DNA of 54,411 nt from Bradyrhizobium sp. (GTDB lineage Bacteria; Pseudomonadota; Alphaproteobacteria; Rhizobiales; Xanthobacteraceae). Below the pieces are notes generated by a model. It was not told where the DNA came from, made no database searches, and saw nothing but the letters and a program-made list of their open reading frames with translations. The position numbers were made by a program, and so were the translations under genes. Positions within the stretch are counted from its first letter, which is position 1, and each line of letters starts with the position of its first letter. The stretch lies in contig NZ_DAHUXJ010000101.1 in NCBI RefSeq assembly GCF_027307225.1, positions 1 through 54,411 on the forward strand, given 5' to 3'. This document shows, piece by piece, positions 1-9,304 of the stretch.

Positions 1-611
1 GTGATGGTGCCGGCCACCAGGCTCAGCAGCGAGGAATTGTTCGACCCGTTCGGGTCGTAGACCATCTCGTTCAGCACCATGCGCGCATTCGACGACAGGC
101 CGAACACGGTGCCGTCGATGAAGGTGATGCCGAGCGTCGAAGCCGATCCGGAACTGACCACGTCGCCTTTTTCGACGTTATCGCCGTTGTTGAGGATGAT
201 CGAGACGCCGTTGCGGATCGCGGTCGCCGTCCCGACCAGCTTGGTCACATGGCCGATGACCTTGTGGACGTCGGCATTGCCGTCGGCCTGCGCAACCTGG
301 ACTTCGCCGGCAAGCGCGGTGACGATGTTACCGGTGAGGTGCGCACCGTCGGGCGAGGCCAGCGGCGCGTGCTTTTCGCCCTTGAAGTAGTCGTGCACAA
401 CGAACTCCCGGCCATCGCCGGAGAGAACCAGGTCAACGCCGGTGCGCTTGAATTCCGCGCTGAAAAGCAATTGCGCGTCGGGAACGACGATGGCGTCGGA
501 GGGGACGTGGTGTACGTGGACGGTTTCGGAATAAAGATGCGCGCTCGGATGCTGGCCAAGCGCGTCGGAAACCTTGGCACCCAATTTGCCGAAGTAATTC
601 ACCCCGGTCAC
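1..611 (-). CDS. N-terminus of a large FecR-domain surface/adhesin-type protein (runs off the window)
   Basis: The reverse strand reads without a stop from GTG at 611 to the window edge and gives about 203 residues beginning VTGVNYFGKLGAKVSDAL. Residues about 120-200 match the FecR-like module found near the N-terminus of very large repeat adhesins in this group, with the stretches NGVSIILNNGDNVEKGDVV and GSASTLGITFIDGTVFGLS. There is no classical Sec signal, which fits type I secreted adhesins. The start is uncertain: GTG at 611 or 602 are both possible, and an in-frame TAG at 647 limits upstream extension. No good ribosome binding site precedes either codon. A LapG-like protease lies divergently upstream, which suggests a surface adhesin under proteolytic release. 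The repeat region and C-terminus are outside the window, so the adhesin assignment is inference. Confidence 0.75.
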   Translation of the reverse strand, partial: MTGVNYFGKLGAKVSDALGQHPSAHLYSETVHVHHVPSDAIVVPDAQLLFSAEFKRTGVDLVLSGDGREFVVHDYFKGEKHAPLASPDGAHLTGNIVTALAGEVQVAQADGNADVHKVIGHVTKLVGTATAIRNGVSIILNNGDNVEKGDVVSSGSASTLGITFIDGTVFGLSSNARMVLNEMVYDPNGSNNSSLLSLVAGTI

Positions 612-1163
612 CGCAATGGTTAATAAAAATATAAACTTAAATGTCTAAGCTCCTTATCATCGGCGGGTGGTTCGCGGAACCATCTGCTGCTTGCAAATAT
701 TCTTTTCGAACCCCACCGATGTGGATTTTATTTGCGAATTCGGGGCGGTCTCGTCGTATAAAATGATGTAAAAAGCCAGACCAGTTGCGTGTTTATAATG
801 TAATAAATGTTATAATTGACCAATACTTTTGCCAAACTAGGTATATATTATTGAAGATATACGATCTATAGCCTCGTCCGATCTCGTCCCTAGAGATAGA
901 GCGTCAATTTCTTCGTTGAGACTGCGAGCTGGATTGCAAAACGGGCAACTTTCGACAAAAAGTTGACCGGGCACGCCGCGGGCACGATTTCCTCAGCATT
1001 TTCACGAAAGCGGTAAGGCGTCCTTCAGCCTGTTCGGGACATTCCCGCTGCGGATGCCCACCCTTAAGCAGAATAAAAGCACCCCCTCCCATCATCCCCA
1101 CAAAACGACCCGATCACGCGCACCTGAGAGGTGTGGCGATGCCCGGGCGAAAAGGGGCGTCGG
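612..1163. other. Divergent intergenic region, AT-rich in its left half
   Basis: This 552-base gap separates the surface-protein gene from the divergent LapG-like gene. Bases 612-900 are clearly richer in A and T than the surroundings and probably hold the promoter of the surface protein. I see no convincing gene. The open frames here lack a ribosome binding site or a coding pattern. Confidence 0.5.
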
Positions 1164-1949
1164 ATGGGTTACTTCAGCAACGGGCATGCTTGGCGTGCCG
1201 TCATTCTTGCGTGGGCCTTGGTCGGAATGGGACCTGCGGCCAATGCCGGCAGTTTGATTTCACCGGGCTCGCTGGATTTGATCCGGAAATCGGCCGAACC
1301 TTTCGGGCTGTTTGCGACCAAGCTGTCCGGCGGCGGTTTGCTGGACAAATGGAACGGCGTCGAGCGCAAGCTCGAAGACGACATGGTGCAGCTTGCGCTT
1401 TGCGATGGCGACCGCGAGCGTTGCGTATCGCCGGCCGCCCTGAAGCTTCTTGCCATCGTTGATACCGCGCGAGCCCGCGAAGGCCGCGCCCGGTTTGGCG
1501 AGATCAATCGTGCGATCAACCTGGCGATCAGGGCGATGAGCGATATGGCCCAATATGGCCAGATCGACGTCTGGAGCCCGCCGCTCGACACCTTTGCAAC
1601 CGGCGCAGGCGATTGCGAGGATTATGCCATCGCCAAGTTCGCCGCCTTGCGCATGGCCGGCGTCTCGCCTGAAGACATCAGGATCGTCGTCCTGCGCGAT
1701 CAGACGCGTGGCGAGGATCATGCGGCGGTGATGGCGCGGCTCGAAGGCCATTGGTTGATGCTGGACAACCGGCGCATGGCAATGGTCGAAGACGTTGATG
1801 TCCGCCATCACCGGCCGCTATTCGTCATCGATGACAGCGGCATCATGCGTTACGACCCGGCGCCTTCTTTGGCGAGCACGACGCCTCAGGACTCGACGCC
1901 TGTCATCGCGGTTCATCTCGCCACTTCGGCGGATCCTCTGTCCCACTGA
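1164..1949 (+). CDS. Bacterial transglutaminase-like cysteine proteinase (BTLCP, LapG family), periplasmic
   Basis: The 261-residue product has a signal peptide ending near PAANA (about residue 26) followed by a BTLCP domain. The Cys-His-Asp triad is visible as C151 in GAGDCEDYA, H186 in GEDHAAV and D201 in LMLDNRR. The acidic residues next to the cysteine (DCED) match the calcium-binding position known in LapG. LapG proteins cut large adhesins near their N-terminus and release them from the cell surface. Start ATG 1164 was chosen because AAGGGG lies just upstream and the signal peptide follows directly. An in-frame GTG at 1131 would add 11 residues that do not look like a leader. The divergent neighbour at 1-611 is the obvious candidate substrate. 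No LapD-type receptor gene is seen nearby. Confidence 0.88.
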   Translation: MGYFSNGHAWRAVILAWALVGMGPAANAGSLISPGSLDLIRKSAEPFGLFATKLSGGGLLDKWNGVERKLEDDMVQLALCDGDRERCVSPAALKLLAIVDTARAREGRARFGEINRAINLAIRAMSDMAQYGQIDVWSPPLDTFATGAGDCEDYAIAKFAALRMAGVSPEDIRIVVLRDQTRGEDHAAVMARLEGHWLMLDNRRMAMVEDVDVRHHRPLFVIDDSGIMRYDPAPSLASTTPQDSTPVIAVHLATSADPLSH

Positions 1950-2036
1950 TCGCCGGCAATCCGCAACGTCCGGTCGCAGACAAATGCAGGCTCCGGCCCG
2001 TGATTCGGGCAGGCTAGCCTCGCTTGTCGAGAAACA

Positions 2037-2318
2037 TCACTTGTCGAGGCACGCATTGACATAGGCGGCGTGATCCCTGTGATTCACTTTCGCCTCGTCG
2101 GCTTTCTTCGAGCACTGGAGCTGCTTGAGCTGTTCTGCGCGGCGCTTCTCGGCCGCGGCTCGATATTCCGGCGCTACCGTGTTTGGATCGACGAGCTTCT
2201 GGGCACGCGCGTCCGACACCAGCGCAAAGGCTGACAGGAGACCGAGTTGCAAGATACAACCGACGAGCAATCCGCGCGGCAATGCACCAGGCCAGAACGT
2301 CATAATTTCAAATCTCAT
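2037..2318 (-). CDS. Small exported protein with a PsiF-like cysteine motif
   Basis: The 93-residue product starts at MRFEIM and has a hydrophobic leader (LLVGCILQLGLLSAFALV) ending near DARA. The mature part is about 55 residues, charged, and ends with QCSKKADEAKVNHRDHAAYVNACLDK-type spacing of two cysteines. This resembles the PsiF repeat, a small periplasmic family of unknown function. A longer frame opens at 2396, but its first 26 residues look non-coding and would hide the leader. ATG 2303 is an alternative start. The family link is tentative. Confidence 0.6.
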   Translation of the reverse strand: MRFEIMTFWPGALPRGLLVGCILQLGLLSAFALVSDARAQKLVDPNTVAPEYRAAAEKRRAEQLKQLQCSKKADEAKVNHRDHAAYVNACLDK

Positions 2319-2500
2319 TCTCAAAAAAAGCGGATCCAGACCTGGGCAATGCGGGAATACCGGTCCCACAACTCGACAATTTTGCCACGGTATCATTGGC
2401 GGCGGCCGACATCAAATTCGCACCGAATACAACGGCTGGCGGCCGACAATTTTGATTTCGCTGCAACGGCCGACAAGCTACGATAGTCGGGGTAATCGTC

Positions 2501-3640
2501 GTGCTTTTCCGTTCGGGGATCGGGATGTGGGCTTTGGGGCTGACAATTGTGGCCATCGGGATCGGCCTGGCGCAGCCGGCGCATGCCGATGATCCGGAGA
2601 CTTCCAACCGGCCGATCACCGACATCCTGCCGCTATTCGCCAAGAACCACTGCGACCAAATCAACGCGCCGGCAGACCAGATTTTCTGCGGCGACGCTGC
2701 GCTCAGCGCCATTGGCGACAAGCTCAGCCGCGCAATCGCCGAACGCCTGAGCAGGCTTCCCAACCGCCGCCTCGCCATCGAGGATAATGCCGAATGGATC
2801 CGGGACCGCAATTCCAGTTGCGGCATTCTCGGACGGCAGCCGATCAGAGCGGAGAACATCGGCTCGGTCAGGGACTGCCTGTCGCAGGAGACCGAAGAGC
2901 GGATCGCAATCCTGACCGACCCGAATTTCGACTGTCTCGCGGTCCATACGGCAGCCGGCGCCTTGATCTGCAGCGATCCGACGCTGGCGCTCGCCAAGGA
3001 AGATCTCAACGAGAAGGCGGTGCGGCTGATCACCAAACTCGGGGATGACGAAACGCGGGATGCGTCTGAGGAATTCGAGCGCTGGACCAGGGAGCGCGAC
3101 CGCAAATGCGGGCTTGACAACAAGGAGAACGTTCCGCTGAAGGAGCTTCCTTCTTCCGAGGGCTGCCTGTCGGAATATTTCGATCGCAAGATCGCAGAAG
3201 TCGTTGCAGCCGGCGGTGATCCGAAAAAGCTGTTCGGAAGACAGCATGCCTCGCCGGCACCGAATGCGGACGCGGTCGACCTCTGCGTCTCGCAGATCCA
3301 TTTGGCCGGCGCGTGCGGCAATTTCGTCGCGGTGAACCGCGTCTTTCAGATCGACGGCAAGAAGAGCGAGGACAGTGCGGAGGTCACCAGCGCCATCGAG
3401 ATGGTTGTTCTCTCGCCTTTCACCGCTTGTAGTCGGATCGCATCGGGATGTACCGGCACCTGCTGGGATTTGAAGTCAGGCAGACCGAAGGCCACGCCCG
3501 GAAGCCGCGAGCAATTCCGGGTCGGCTATCGTTTGCGCATCGAAAAGTCGTTCGCCTTCCAAAAGAAGGAAGACGGCTGGCGCTGCAGCTCGACGGCCAT
3601 GCAGCCCGTGGAAGTCGGCTTCGCGACCAGCGGGCCGTGA
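2501..3640 (+). CDS. Exported cysteine-rich protein with two LprI/DUF1311-like units
   Basis: The 379-residue product has a leader ending near AQPAHA, then two similar cysteine-bearing segments (about residues 45-130 and 145-225). These carry the pattern C..A.L..AE..L, then W...RD..C, then C....Y/E.RI, typical of the LprI N-terminal (DUF1311) fold. Members are periplasmic or lipoproteins, and some bind lysozyme. The last 140 residues contain six more cysteines and match nothing I recognise. GTG 2501 starts the frame; ATG 2525 is an alternative that shortens the leader. It is divergent from the gene at 2037-2318, with about 180 bases between them. Confidence 0.7.
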   Translation: MLFRSGIGMWALGLTIVAIGIGLAQPAHADDPETSNRPITDILPLFAKNHCDQINAPADQIFCGDAALSAIGDKLSRAIAERLSRLPNRRLAIEDNAEWIRDRNSSCGILGRQPIRAENIGSVRDCLSQETEERIAILTDPNFDCLAVHTAAGALICSDPTLALAKEDLNEKAVRLITKLGDDETRDASEEFERWTRERDRKCGLDNKENVPLKELPSSEGCLSEYFDRKIAEVVAAGGDPKKLFGRQHASPAPNADAVDLCVSQIHLAGACGNFVAVNRVFQIDGKKSEDSAEVTSAIEMVVLSPFTACSRIASGCTGTCWDLKSGRPKATPGSREQFRVGYRLRIEKSFAFQKKEDGWRCSSTAMQPVEVGFATSGP

Positions 3641-3748
3641 GCGCCACTTGTTTGGCGTGACAATTTCGGTTCCCCGATTCACCGCGCCGAAACGGTTTCC
3701 GGTCCATGGTCGTCGATAGTTGTATCAGCAACCAGGATTGCCGACATC

Positions 3749-4501
3749 ATGGCTTCCGACCAATCGGCCCTCGCACTGCGAGGGTTAACAAAGCGTTTTG
3801 ACCGTCCGGCGGTCGATGCGCTCGATCTCACCGTCAGATCTGGCGAATTCTATGCCCTGCTCGGTCCCAACGGCGCCGGCAAGACGACGACGCTGTGCAT
3901 GGTGGCCGGTCTGTTGCAGCCCGATGCAGGGTCGATCTCCATCGCGGGCATCGATGCGCTGAGGGATCCGGTCGCGGCCAAGCAGATCACGGCGTGGGTC
4001 TCTGACGAGCCGATGATCTACGACAAGCTGACGCCGGTCGAATATCTCGAATTCGTCGCAGGCCTCTGGGGCATCGACCCGGCCGCCGCCGAACGTTCGG
4101 CGCGCGAACTGCTTGTCTCGCTTGGCCTCGAGGCCAACATGAACGAACGCTGCGAGGGATTCTCCAAAGGCATGCGCCAGAAGGTCGCGCTCGCGGGCGC
4201 GCTGGTGCACGATCCGCGCTTGATCATTCTCGACGAGCCCTTGACCGGCCTCGATGCCCTTTCCGCCCGCCACGTCAAGGGCCTGCTCGGCGAACGCGTG
4301 CGCGGCGGATGCACCGTCATCATGACGACGCATATTCTGGAAGTCGCCGAACGCATGGCCGATCGCATCGGCGTGATCTCTGCGGGAAGACTTGTCGCGG
4401 AAGGGACGCTGGCCGAACTTCGCCAGCAGAACGGCAGAACCGACACCAGCCTCGAAGACATGTTCATCGCGTTGGTCGACCACGAGGCCGCGGCGGCATG
4501 A
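3749..4501 (+). CDS. ABC transporter ATP-binding protein
   Basis: The 250-residue ATPase has Walker A GPNGAGKT (residues 39-46), an ABC signature in the degenerate form FSKGMRQK (about 138), Walker B LIILDEP (about 158-164) and the H-loop histidine in MTTH (about 195). This is the architecture of the ABC-2 exporter ATPases. The stop overlaps the start of the permease gene (ATGA), so the two proteins are almost certainly made together as one exporter. The substrate is unknown. Confidence 0.93.
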   Translation: MASDQSALALRGLTKRFDRPAVDALDLTVRSGEFYALLGPNGAGKTTTLCMVAGLLQPDAGSISIAGIDALRDPVAAKQITAWVSDEPMIYDKLTPVEYLEFVAGLWGIDPAAAERSARELLVSLGLEANMNERCEGFSKGMRQKVALAGALVHDPRLIILDEPLTGLDALSARHVKGLLGERVRGGCTVIMTTHILEVAERMADRIGVISAGRLVAEGTLAELRQQNGRTDTSLEDMFIALVDHEAAAA

Positions 4502-6042
4502 CAACCGCATTGGCGAACGTCAAAACCGTCCCACTCAGCTGGTTCGCCAGCCACGAAATCCGCCTGGCATGGCGCGAATGGCTGGCGATGATGACGGGCG
4601 GCCGCCAGCGCAGGCGGCGCGCCGCGATCATTGGCCTTCTGGTTTTCGGCGCGCTCCTGCACATCCCGGCCTACGCCGTGATCGGGCGGTACGCCACGCT
4701 TCGCTCGCCGCTCGACAAATCGGCAATGATCGTCATCACTGCCTCGACCTTCCTCGCCTGGGCCTTGATGTTGTCGCAGGCGGTCGAATCGGTGACACGG
4801 GTGTTCTACTCACGCGCCGATCTCGATCTGATCATGTCGTCGCCGGTCGCGCTCGACCATGTCTTCTCGATACGGCTCGCGGCCATCGCGCTGACGGTCA
4901 CCGCGATGGCGATGTTGCTCGCGACGCCCTTTATCGACGTCCTGATGCTCGGCGGGGGGCTGCGCTGGCTCGCGGTCTATGGGGTGGTCATCGCGATCGG
5001 CCTTTCCGCCGCGGCCGTCGCAATTGCCGTCACCATCTTGCTGTTCCGCACAATCGGTCCGCGCCGGACCCGGTTCGTCGCCCAGATTCTCGCCGCCGTG
5101 ATCGGCGCCGGTTTTGTCATCGCGCTGCAGATTGCCGCGATCCTGTCTTACGGCACGCTGTCGCGCTTTGCGGTCCTTACCTCGGACGCCGCCGCAGCCT
5201 ATGCGCCAGGCCCCGACAGTGTCGTCTGGTGGCCTGTCCGCGCAGCGTTCGGCGATGGCGAAGCCCTCTTGCTCCTGCTCGCATCCGCGTTTCTTCTGCT
5301 GGGCGCGGTGATGGTGAGCTTTTCGGCCAGCTTTGCGGATACGGCCGCTCGCGCCTCGGCCAGTGGCGCCTCGGCCCGCCGCGGCTCACGCGCACGATCG
5401 TTCCGAACCGGATCTCGGCAACAGGCGCTACGACGGAAGGAACTCACGCTGCTGCGCCGCGACCCATGGCTTCTGTCGCAAAGCCTGATGCAGTTGCTGT
5501 ATCTGGCGCCACCCGCCGTATTGTTGTGGCGAAGTTTCAGCGATAGCTCGCTGGCCATTGTCTTGATCACGCCCGTGATCGTGATGGCGGCGGGACAACT
5601 CGCCGGCGGTCTCGGCTGGTTGACCATCTCCGGCGAGGATGCGCCCGATCTCGTGAAGACCGCGCCGCTGCCGCCGTCGCGGTTGATCCGCGCCAAGATC
5701 GAGGTGGTGCTGCTCGTGATTGCCGTTCTGTTCGCGCCGCTCGTCATCGCCCTGATGTTTGCTTCGCCACGACAGGCGGCCGTTACAGCGATCGGCGTCA
5801 TGATCGCGGCCGTCTCCGCCACGGCGATCCAGCTCTGGTTCCGCGTCCAGGCCCGCCGCAGCCAATTCCGCCGCCGCCAGACATCGTCACGATTGGCCAC
5901 CTTTGCGGAAGCTTTCTCTTCGATCGGATGGGCGGCGACCTCGGCGCTGGCGCTCTCGCTTCCCGTCGCCGCGCTGGTTACGGGATTGATGACCACAAGT
6001 CTTCTCGCGGCGACCTGGAAATTCAGCCCGCGGCGCGATTAG
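4498..6042 (+). CDS. ABC-2 type exporter permease
   Basis: The 514-residue protein has about ten to twelve hydrophobic helices in two groups, separated by a basic cytoplasmic stretch (about residues 285-325, rich in Ala, Ser and Arg). It has no ATPase motifs. Start ATG 4498 overlaps the ATPase stop by four bases; the same frame is open further upstream inside the ATPase gene but that part is a shadow. It is larger than a simple ABC-2 permease (about 250 residues), so it may contain two permease halves in one chain. It meets the alpha/beta hydrolase gene tail to tail with only 17 bases between. Confidence 0.85.
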   Translation: MTTALANVKTVPLSWFASHEIRLAWREWLAMMTGGRQRRRRAAIIGLLVFGALLHIPAYAVIGRYATLRSPLDKSAMIVITASTFLAWALMLSQAVESVTRVFYSRADLDLIMSSPVALDHVFSIRLAAIALTVTAMAMLLATPFIDVLMLGGGLRWLAVYGVVIAIGLSAAAVAIAVTILLFRTIGPRRTRFVAQILAAVIGAGFVIALQIAAILSYGTLSRFAVLTSDAAAAYAPGPDSVVWWPVRAAFGDGEALLLLLASAFLLLGAVMVSFSASFADTAARASASGASARRGSRARSFRTGSRQQALRRKELTLLRRDPWLLSQSLMQLLYLAPPAVLLWRSFSDSSLAIVLITPVIVMAAGQLAGGLGWLTISGEDAPDLVKTAPLPPSRLIRAKIEVVLLVIAVLFAPLVIALMFASPRQAAVTAIGVMIAAVSATAIQLWFRVQARRSQFRRRQTSSRLATFAEAFSSIGWAATSALALSLPVAALVTGLMTTSLLAATWKFSPRRD

Positions 6043-6059
6043 GTAAATTTTCCTTCCGC

Positions 6060-7103
6060 TCACGCCTTGATCACGTCCATCACGGCGGCGGCAAAGGCTT
6101 CCGGCTCTTCCTGCGGAAGGTTGTGCCCGGCGTGCGGGATCACGCGATGGGCAAGGCGCCGGCCGAATTTTTTGGCGTGTGCCGAGCCATCGGTCGCCGG
6201 ATTGACGCCGTCCGCATCGCCATCGAGCGTGACGGCGGGGGCTGCGATCGCCGGCTGCGCTGCGAGGCGGCGTTCCAGTGCCGCGTAACGCGGATCGCCC
6301 TCGGCGAGGCCATAGCGGTGGCGATAGCTGTGAATCACGACATCGACGTAATCCGGGTTATCGAACGCAGACGCGGTCCGCGCGAAGGTCGCGTCGTCGA
6401 AGTGCCAGTTTGGCGACCATTGCCGCCACAGGATGTGCGCGATCTCGCGCCGGTTGACGGAAAGACCCGCGCGGCCACGCTCGATCTGGAAATAATACTG
6501 ATACCAATACGCGACTTCCCGCTGCGGCGTTGCCGGCACCATCGCGCGCGCAATGTCCTGGATCAGATAACCGTTTACACTCACTAGGCCCGCGCAACGC
6601 TCCGGCCACAGCGCCGCAGCGACGCAGGCTGCGCGGCCGCCCCAATCGTAGCCCGCGAAGATCGCACGCTGGATTTTGAGTGCATCGATCAGTGCGATCA
6701 GATCGTCGCCGACGGCCGCCTGTTCGCCCGAACGCGGCGTTCTGGGGTCGAGAAACCGCGTCGGACCGTAACCGCGCAAATAAGGCACGATGACGCGACA
6801 GCCTTTGGCGGCCAGTTGCGGGGCGACATCGACATAGCAGTGAATGTCATAGGGAAAGCCGTGCAAGAGAACGACCACAGGGCCGTCGACGGGACCTGCT
6901 TCATAATAGGAGATATTGAGGACACCGGCATCGACCGAACGGAGCGGCTCCAGCCGATGCGATGAGGTTGCGCGTTGCGGGGCCGCGGTCTGTGCAACGC
7001 TATCTGCTGGGCGGGGTTGGCTAAACTCCATCGCAAATCCTCCCGTCGCGACCGCGCCGAACATCAGCATATGACGGCGATAGCGGTCGATGGGTTCTGG
7101 CAT
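6060..7103 (-). CDS. Alpha/beta-fold hydrolase, epoxide hydrolase/haloalkane dehalogenase-like
   Basis: The 347-residue product has the oxyanion motif HGFPYD, the nucleophile elbow GYDWGG with aspartate as nucleophile, and a catalytic histidine in HAGHNLPQEEP near the C-terminus. An Asp nucleophile points to the epoxide hydrolase, dehalogenase and fluoroacetate dehalogenase group rather than serine esterases. The N-terminus (RRHMLMFGAVATGGFA) could be a Tat-like or membrane leader. ATG 7103 is preceded by GGAG at good spacing; an upstream frame to 7178 looks non-coding. Substrate not predictable. Confidence 0.85.
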   Translation of the reverse strand: MPEPIDRYRRHMLMFGAVATGGFAMEFSQPRPADSVAQTAAPQRATSSHRLEPLRSVDAGVLNISYYEAGPVDGPVVVLLHGFPYDIHCYVDVAPQLAAKGCRVIVPYLRGYGPTRFLDPRTPRSGEQAAVGDDLIALIDALKIQRAIFAGYDWGGRAACVAAALWPERCAGLVSVNGYLIQDIARAMVPATPQREVAYWYQYYFQIERGRAGLSVNRREIAHILWRQWSPNWHFDDATFARTASAFDNPDYVDVVIHSYRHRYGLAEGDPRYAALERRLAAQPAIAAPAVTLDGDADGVNPATDGSAHAKKFGRRLAHRVIPHAGHNLPQEEPEAFAAAVMDVIKA

Positions 7104-7292
7104 GGAACTCCGGGATCGTCTTGTGACCGTGGCGTTCCCATCGACTCTAACCAGAAAGTGCGACAAGCGGTAATTCAAATCACCGCGTCACATCTGCGCC
7201 ATCAGCCCAGACATGCGCGATCACGACCGTGACCTCGCTCGACTTCGAAGATAAGATAGCGCGTCGCCAATGTCCCGGTTCTGACCCCCTTC

Positions 7293-8111
7293 ATGATGCG
7301 GGTTGCTGCGCTCGTCCTCAGTTTCTTTGGCCTTTCGGTCTCGCCCGCGTTCGCGCAGGAAGCTCCGCGCAACAGCGAATGCCTTGCCATGGCGCAGACG
7401 CCGCCTCGCGTGACGCCGGTGTCGTTGCGCCGGACGACGGCCAAGATCGAGGACGTCACGATCACCTATGCCGGCCACTCAACCTATTATATCGACTCGC
7501 CCGACGGTGTGCGGATCGCCACCGACTTCAGCGGCGCCTACACCACCGGCCGCTTGCCCGACGTCGTCACCATGAACCGGGCGCACAGCACCCACTACAC
7601 GCTATTCCCCGACCCCCGCATTCCCCATGTCCTGCACGGCTGGAACGACGACGGCAGTCCGGCCCGGATCAACGAGCGTATCGGCGACGTCCTCATTCGC
7701 AACGTGACCACCGATATTCGCCGCTATTTCATGGGCGACTCCAGCAGCGAGATGATCAAGGACGGCAACTCCATCTTCATCTTCGAGGTCGCCGGCCTCT
7801 GCATCGGCCATCTCGGTCATCTGCACCAGAAGCTCGATGACAGCCGCTTCGCCGCGATCGGCCGGCTCGACATCGTGATGGTGCCGATCGACGGCACCTT
7901 CACCGTGTCGCTCGACGGCATCTCCGAAATCACGCGACGGTTGCGCGCTTCGGTGGTGCTGCCGATGCACCGTTTCGCGACGCCGCTCGACGAATTCATG
8001 CGCCGGATCGGGCGGCAATTCGCGATTGACGAGCGAAACGAGCGCAGCCTGACGATATCGCGTGACAGCTTGCCTGCGACGCCGACGGTCATAATCCTTC
8101 GCGGCGTCTAG
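7293..8111 (+). CDS. Exported metallo-beta-lactamase-fold hydrolase (UlaG-like)
   Basis: The 272-residue protein begins with a signal peptide ending at PAFA. The fold is recognisable from GHSTYYIDSPDGVRIATDFSG, the histidines in MNRAHSTHYT, the strand GLCIGHLGHLH, VMVPIDGTF and the final histidine in VLPMHRF. Enzymes of this group use one or two metal ions to hydrolyse diverse esters, lactones or phosphodiesters. The first motif departs from the classical HxHxDH, so the exact metal set is unclear. The amidohydrolase follows after 24 bases and is probably co-transcribed. Confidence 0.8.
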   Translation: MMRVAALVLSFFGLSVSPAFAQEAPRNSECLAMAQTPPRVTPVSLRRTTAKIEDVTITYAGHSTYYIDSPDGVRIATDFSGAYTTGRLPDVVTMNRAHSTHYTLFPDPRIPHVLHGWNDDGSPARINERIGDVLIRNVTTDIRRYFMGDSSSEMIKDGNSIFIFEVAGLCIGHLGHLHQKLDDSRFAAIGRLDIVMVPIDGTFTVSLDGISEITRRLRASVVLPMHRFATPLDEFMRRIGRQFAIDERNERSLTISRDSLPATPTVIILRGV

Positions 8112-8135
8112 GCTAAATTCCGGGAGACAAGACGA

Positions 8136-9194
8136 ATGGCCGACGGTACATTGCCCCCCACGAGAAGCGGCCTTTACGCCGATCCGCGGCCCGACTGGCT
8201 TGCCTTGCGAGAAGAGGCAGTGCTCGACCCGGCTCGCTTGATTGTCGATCCTCACCATCATCTATGGGATCGCGGCGGCCAGCGCTACCTTGTCGACGAC
8301 ATCACTTCCGATATCGCCTCCGGCCACAATGTTATCGCAACCGTCTACGTCGAAGCGCGTTCGATGTACCGCGCGAAAGGACCGGAAGCGTTTCGTCCCG
8401 TCGGCGAGATCGAGTTCGCCAATGGCACTGCTGCGATGAGCGCGAGCGGCGGCTATGGACCCGCCGCGGTTTGCGCCGGCATCGTCGGGCACGTAAATCT
8501 GCTCCTGGGCGATGATGCGCGCCCGGTGCTGGAAGCGGAGATATCCGCGGCCCAGGGCCGCCTTCGCGGCATCCGGCATTCGTCGGCCTGGGATTCCGAT
8601 CCGGACGTGGCGCACATGTATGCGACACGGCCGGAGAGGCTCCTGCTGGATTGGACGTTCCGCAAGGGCTTTGCGCATCTGGCGCCGCTCGGCCTGAGCT
8701 ACGATGCGTGGTTATTCCATCCGCAGATCGGCGAACTCACCCATCTCGCCCGGGCCTTTCCGGAGACGCGGATCGTACTCGACCATTGCGGCGGGCCCGC
8801 CGGCACCGGCCGATATGCCAACCGCCGTCAGGAAATTTTCACAACCTGGAAGGCTTCGATCCGCGAGATCGCAAAGTGTCCGAATGTCGCGGTGAAGCTC
8901 GGCGGGCTGGCGATGTGCCTGCTCGGCTATGATTTTCATGAGCGGCCGATACCGCCCTCGTCGGAGGAACTGGCCGCGGCATGGCGCCCCTATGTCGAGA
9001 CCTGCATCGAGGCGTTCGGACCTCAGCGCGCGATGTTCGAGAGCAATTTTCCGCCCGACAAGGGACAGTGCAGCTATCAGGTGATCTTCAATGCGTTCAA
9101 ACGCATTTCCGCCTCCATGACTGAAGCGGAAAAGAATGCGCTTTTTTCGGGGACGGCAACGAACGTCTATCGGCTGAAGCTCGACCGAGGATAA
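8136..9194 (+). CDS. Amidohydrolase-family (TIM-barrel) metal-dependent hydrolase
   Basis: The 352-residue product carries the amidohydrolase-2 signature DPHHHLWDR (about residues 38-46), a central IRHSSAW, a barrel histidine in VLDHCGGP (about 215) and the C-terminal segment MFESNFPPDK. Relatives include L-fuconolactonase, 2-pyrone-4,6-dicarboxylate lactonase and similar lactone or decarboxylation enzymes. A strong ribosome binding site (GGGAGA) precedes ATG 8136. It follows the metallo-beta-lactamase-fold gene closely. Substrate unknown; a lactone is a reasonable guess. Confidence 0.88.
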   Translation: MADGTLPPTRSGLYADPRPDWLALREEAVLDPARLIVDPHHHLWDRGGQRYLVDDITSDIASGHNVIATVYVEARSMYRAKGPEAFRPVGEIEFANGTAAMSASGGYGPAAVCAGIVGHVNLLLGDDARPVLEAEISAAQGRLRGIRHSSAWDSDPDVAHMYATRPERLLLDWTFRKGFAHLAPLGLSYDAWLFHPQIGELTHLARAFPETRIVLDHCGGPAGTGRYANRRQEIFTTWKASIREIAKCPNVAVKLGGLAMCLLGYDFHERPIPPSSEELAAAWRPYVETCIEAFGPQRAMFESNFPPDKGQCSYQVIFNAFKRISASMTEAEKNALFSGTATNVYRLKLDRG

Positions 9195-9304
9195 GGCATC
9201 GCTGAAGGCGAATCGGCGTCAGGTAGCGGCGAGGCTCGCCCCGCCGCGCTTCTCTGACAGAAACATGATGCGCTTGATCTTGTTGAACGCGCGCAAGGCG
9301 AAGC

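Noticed and set aside
249..623. Plus-strand reading frame of 124 codons
   Set aside because: It is a shadow of the FecR-domain gene, which has the recognisable protein sequence on the other strand.
904..1101. Minus-strand frame of 65 codons
   Set aside because: It has no ribosome binding site, an unusual composition and no recognisable feature.
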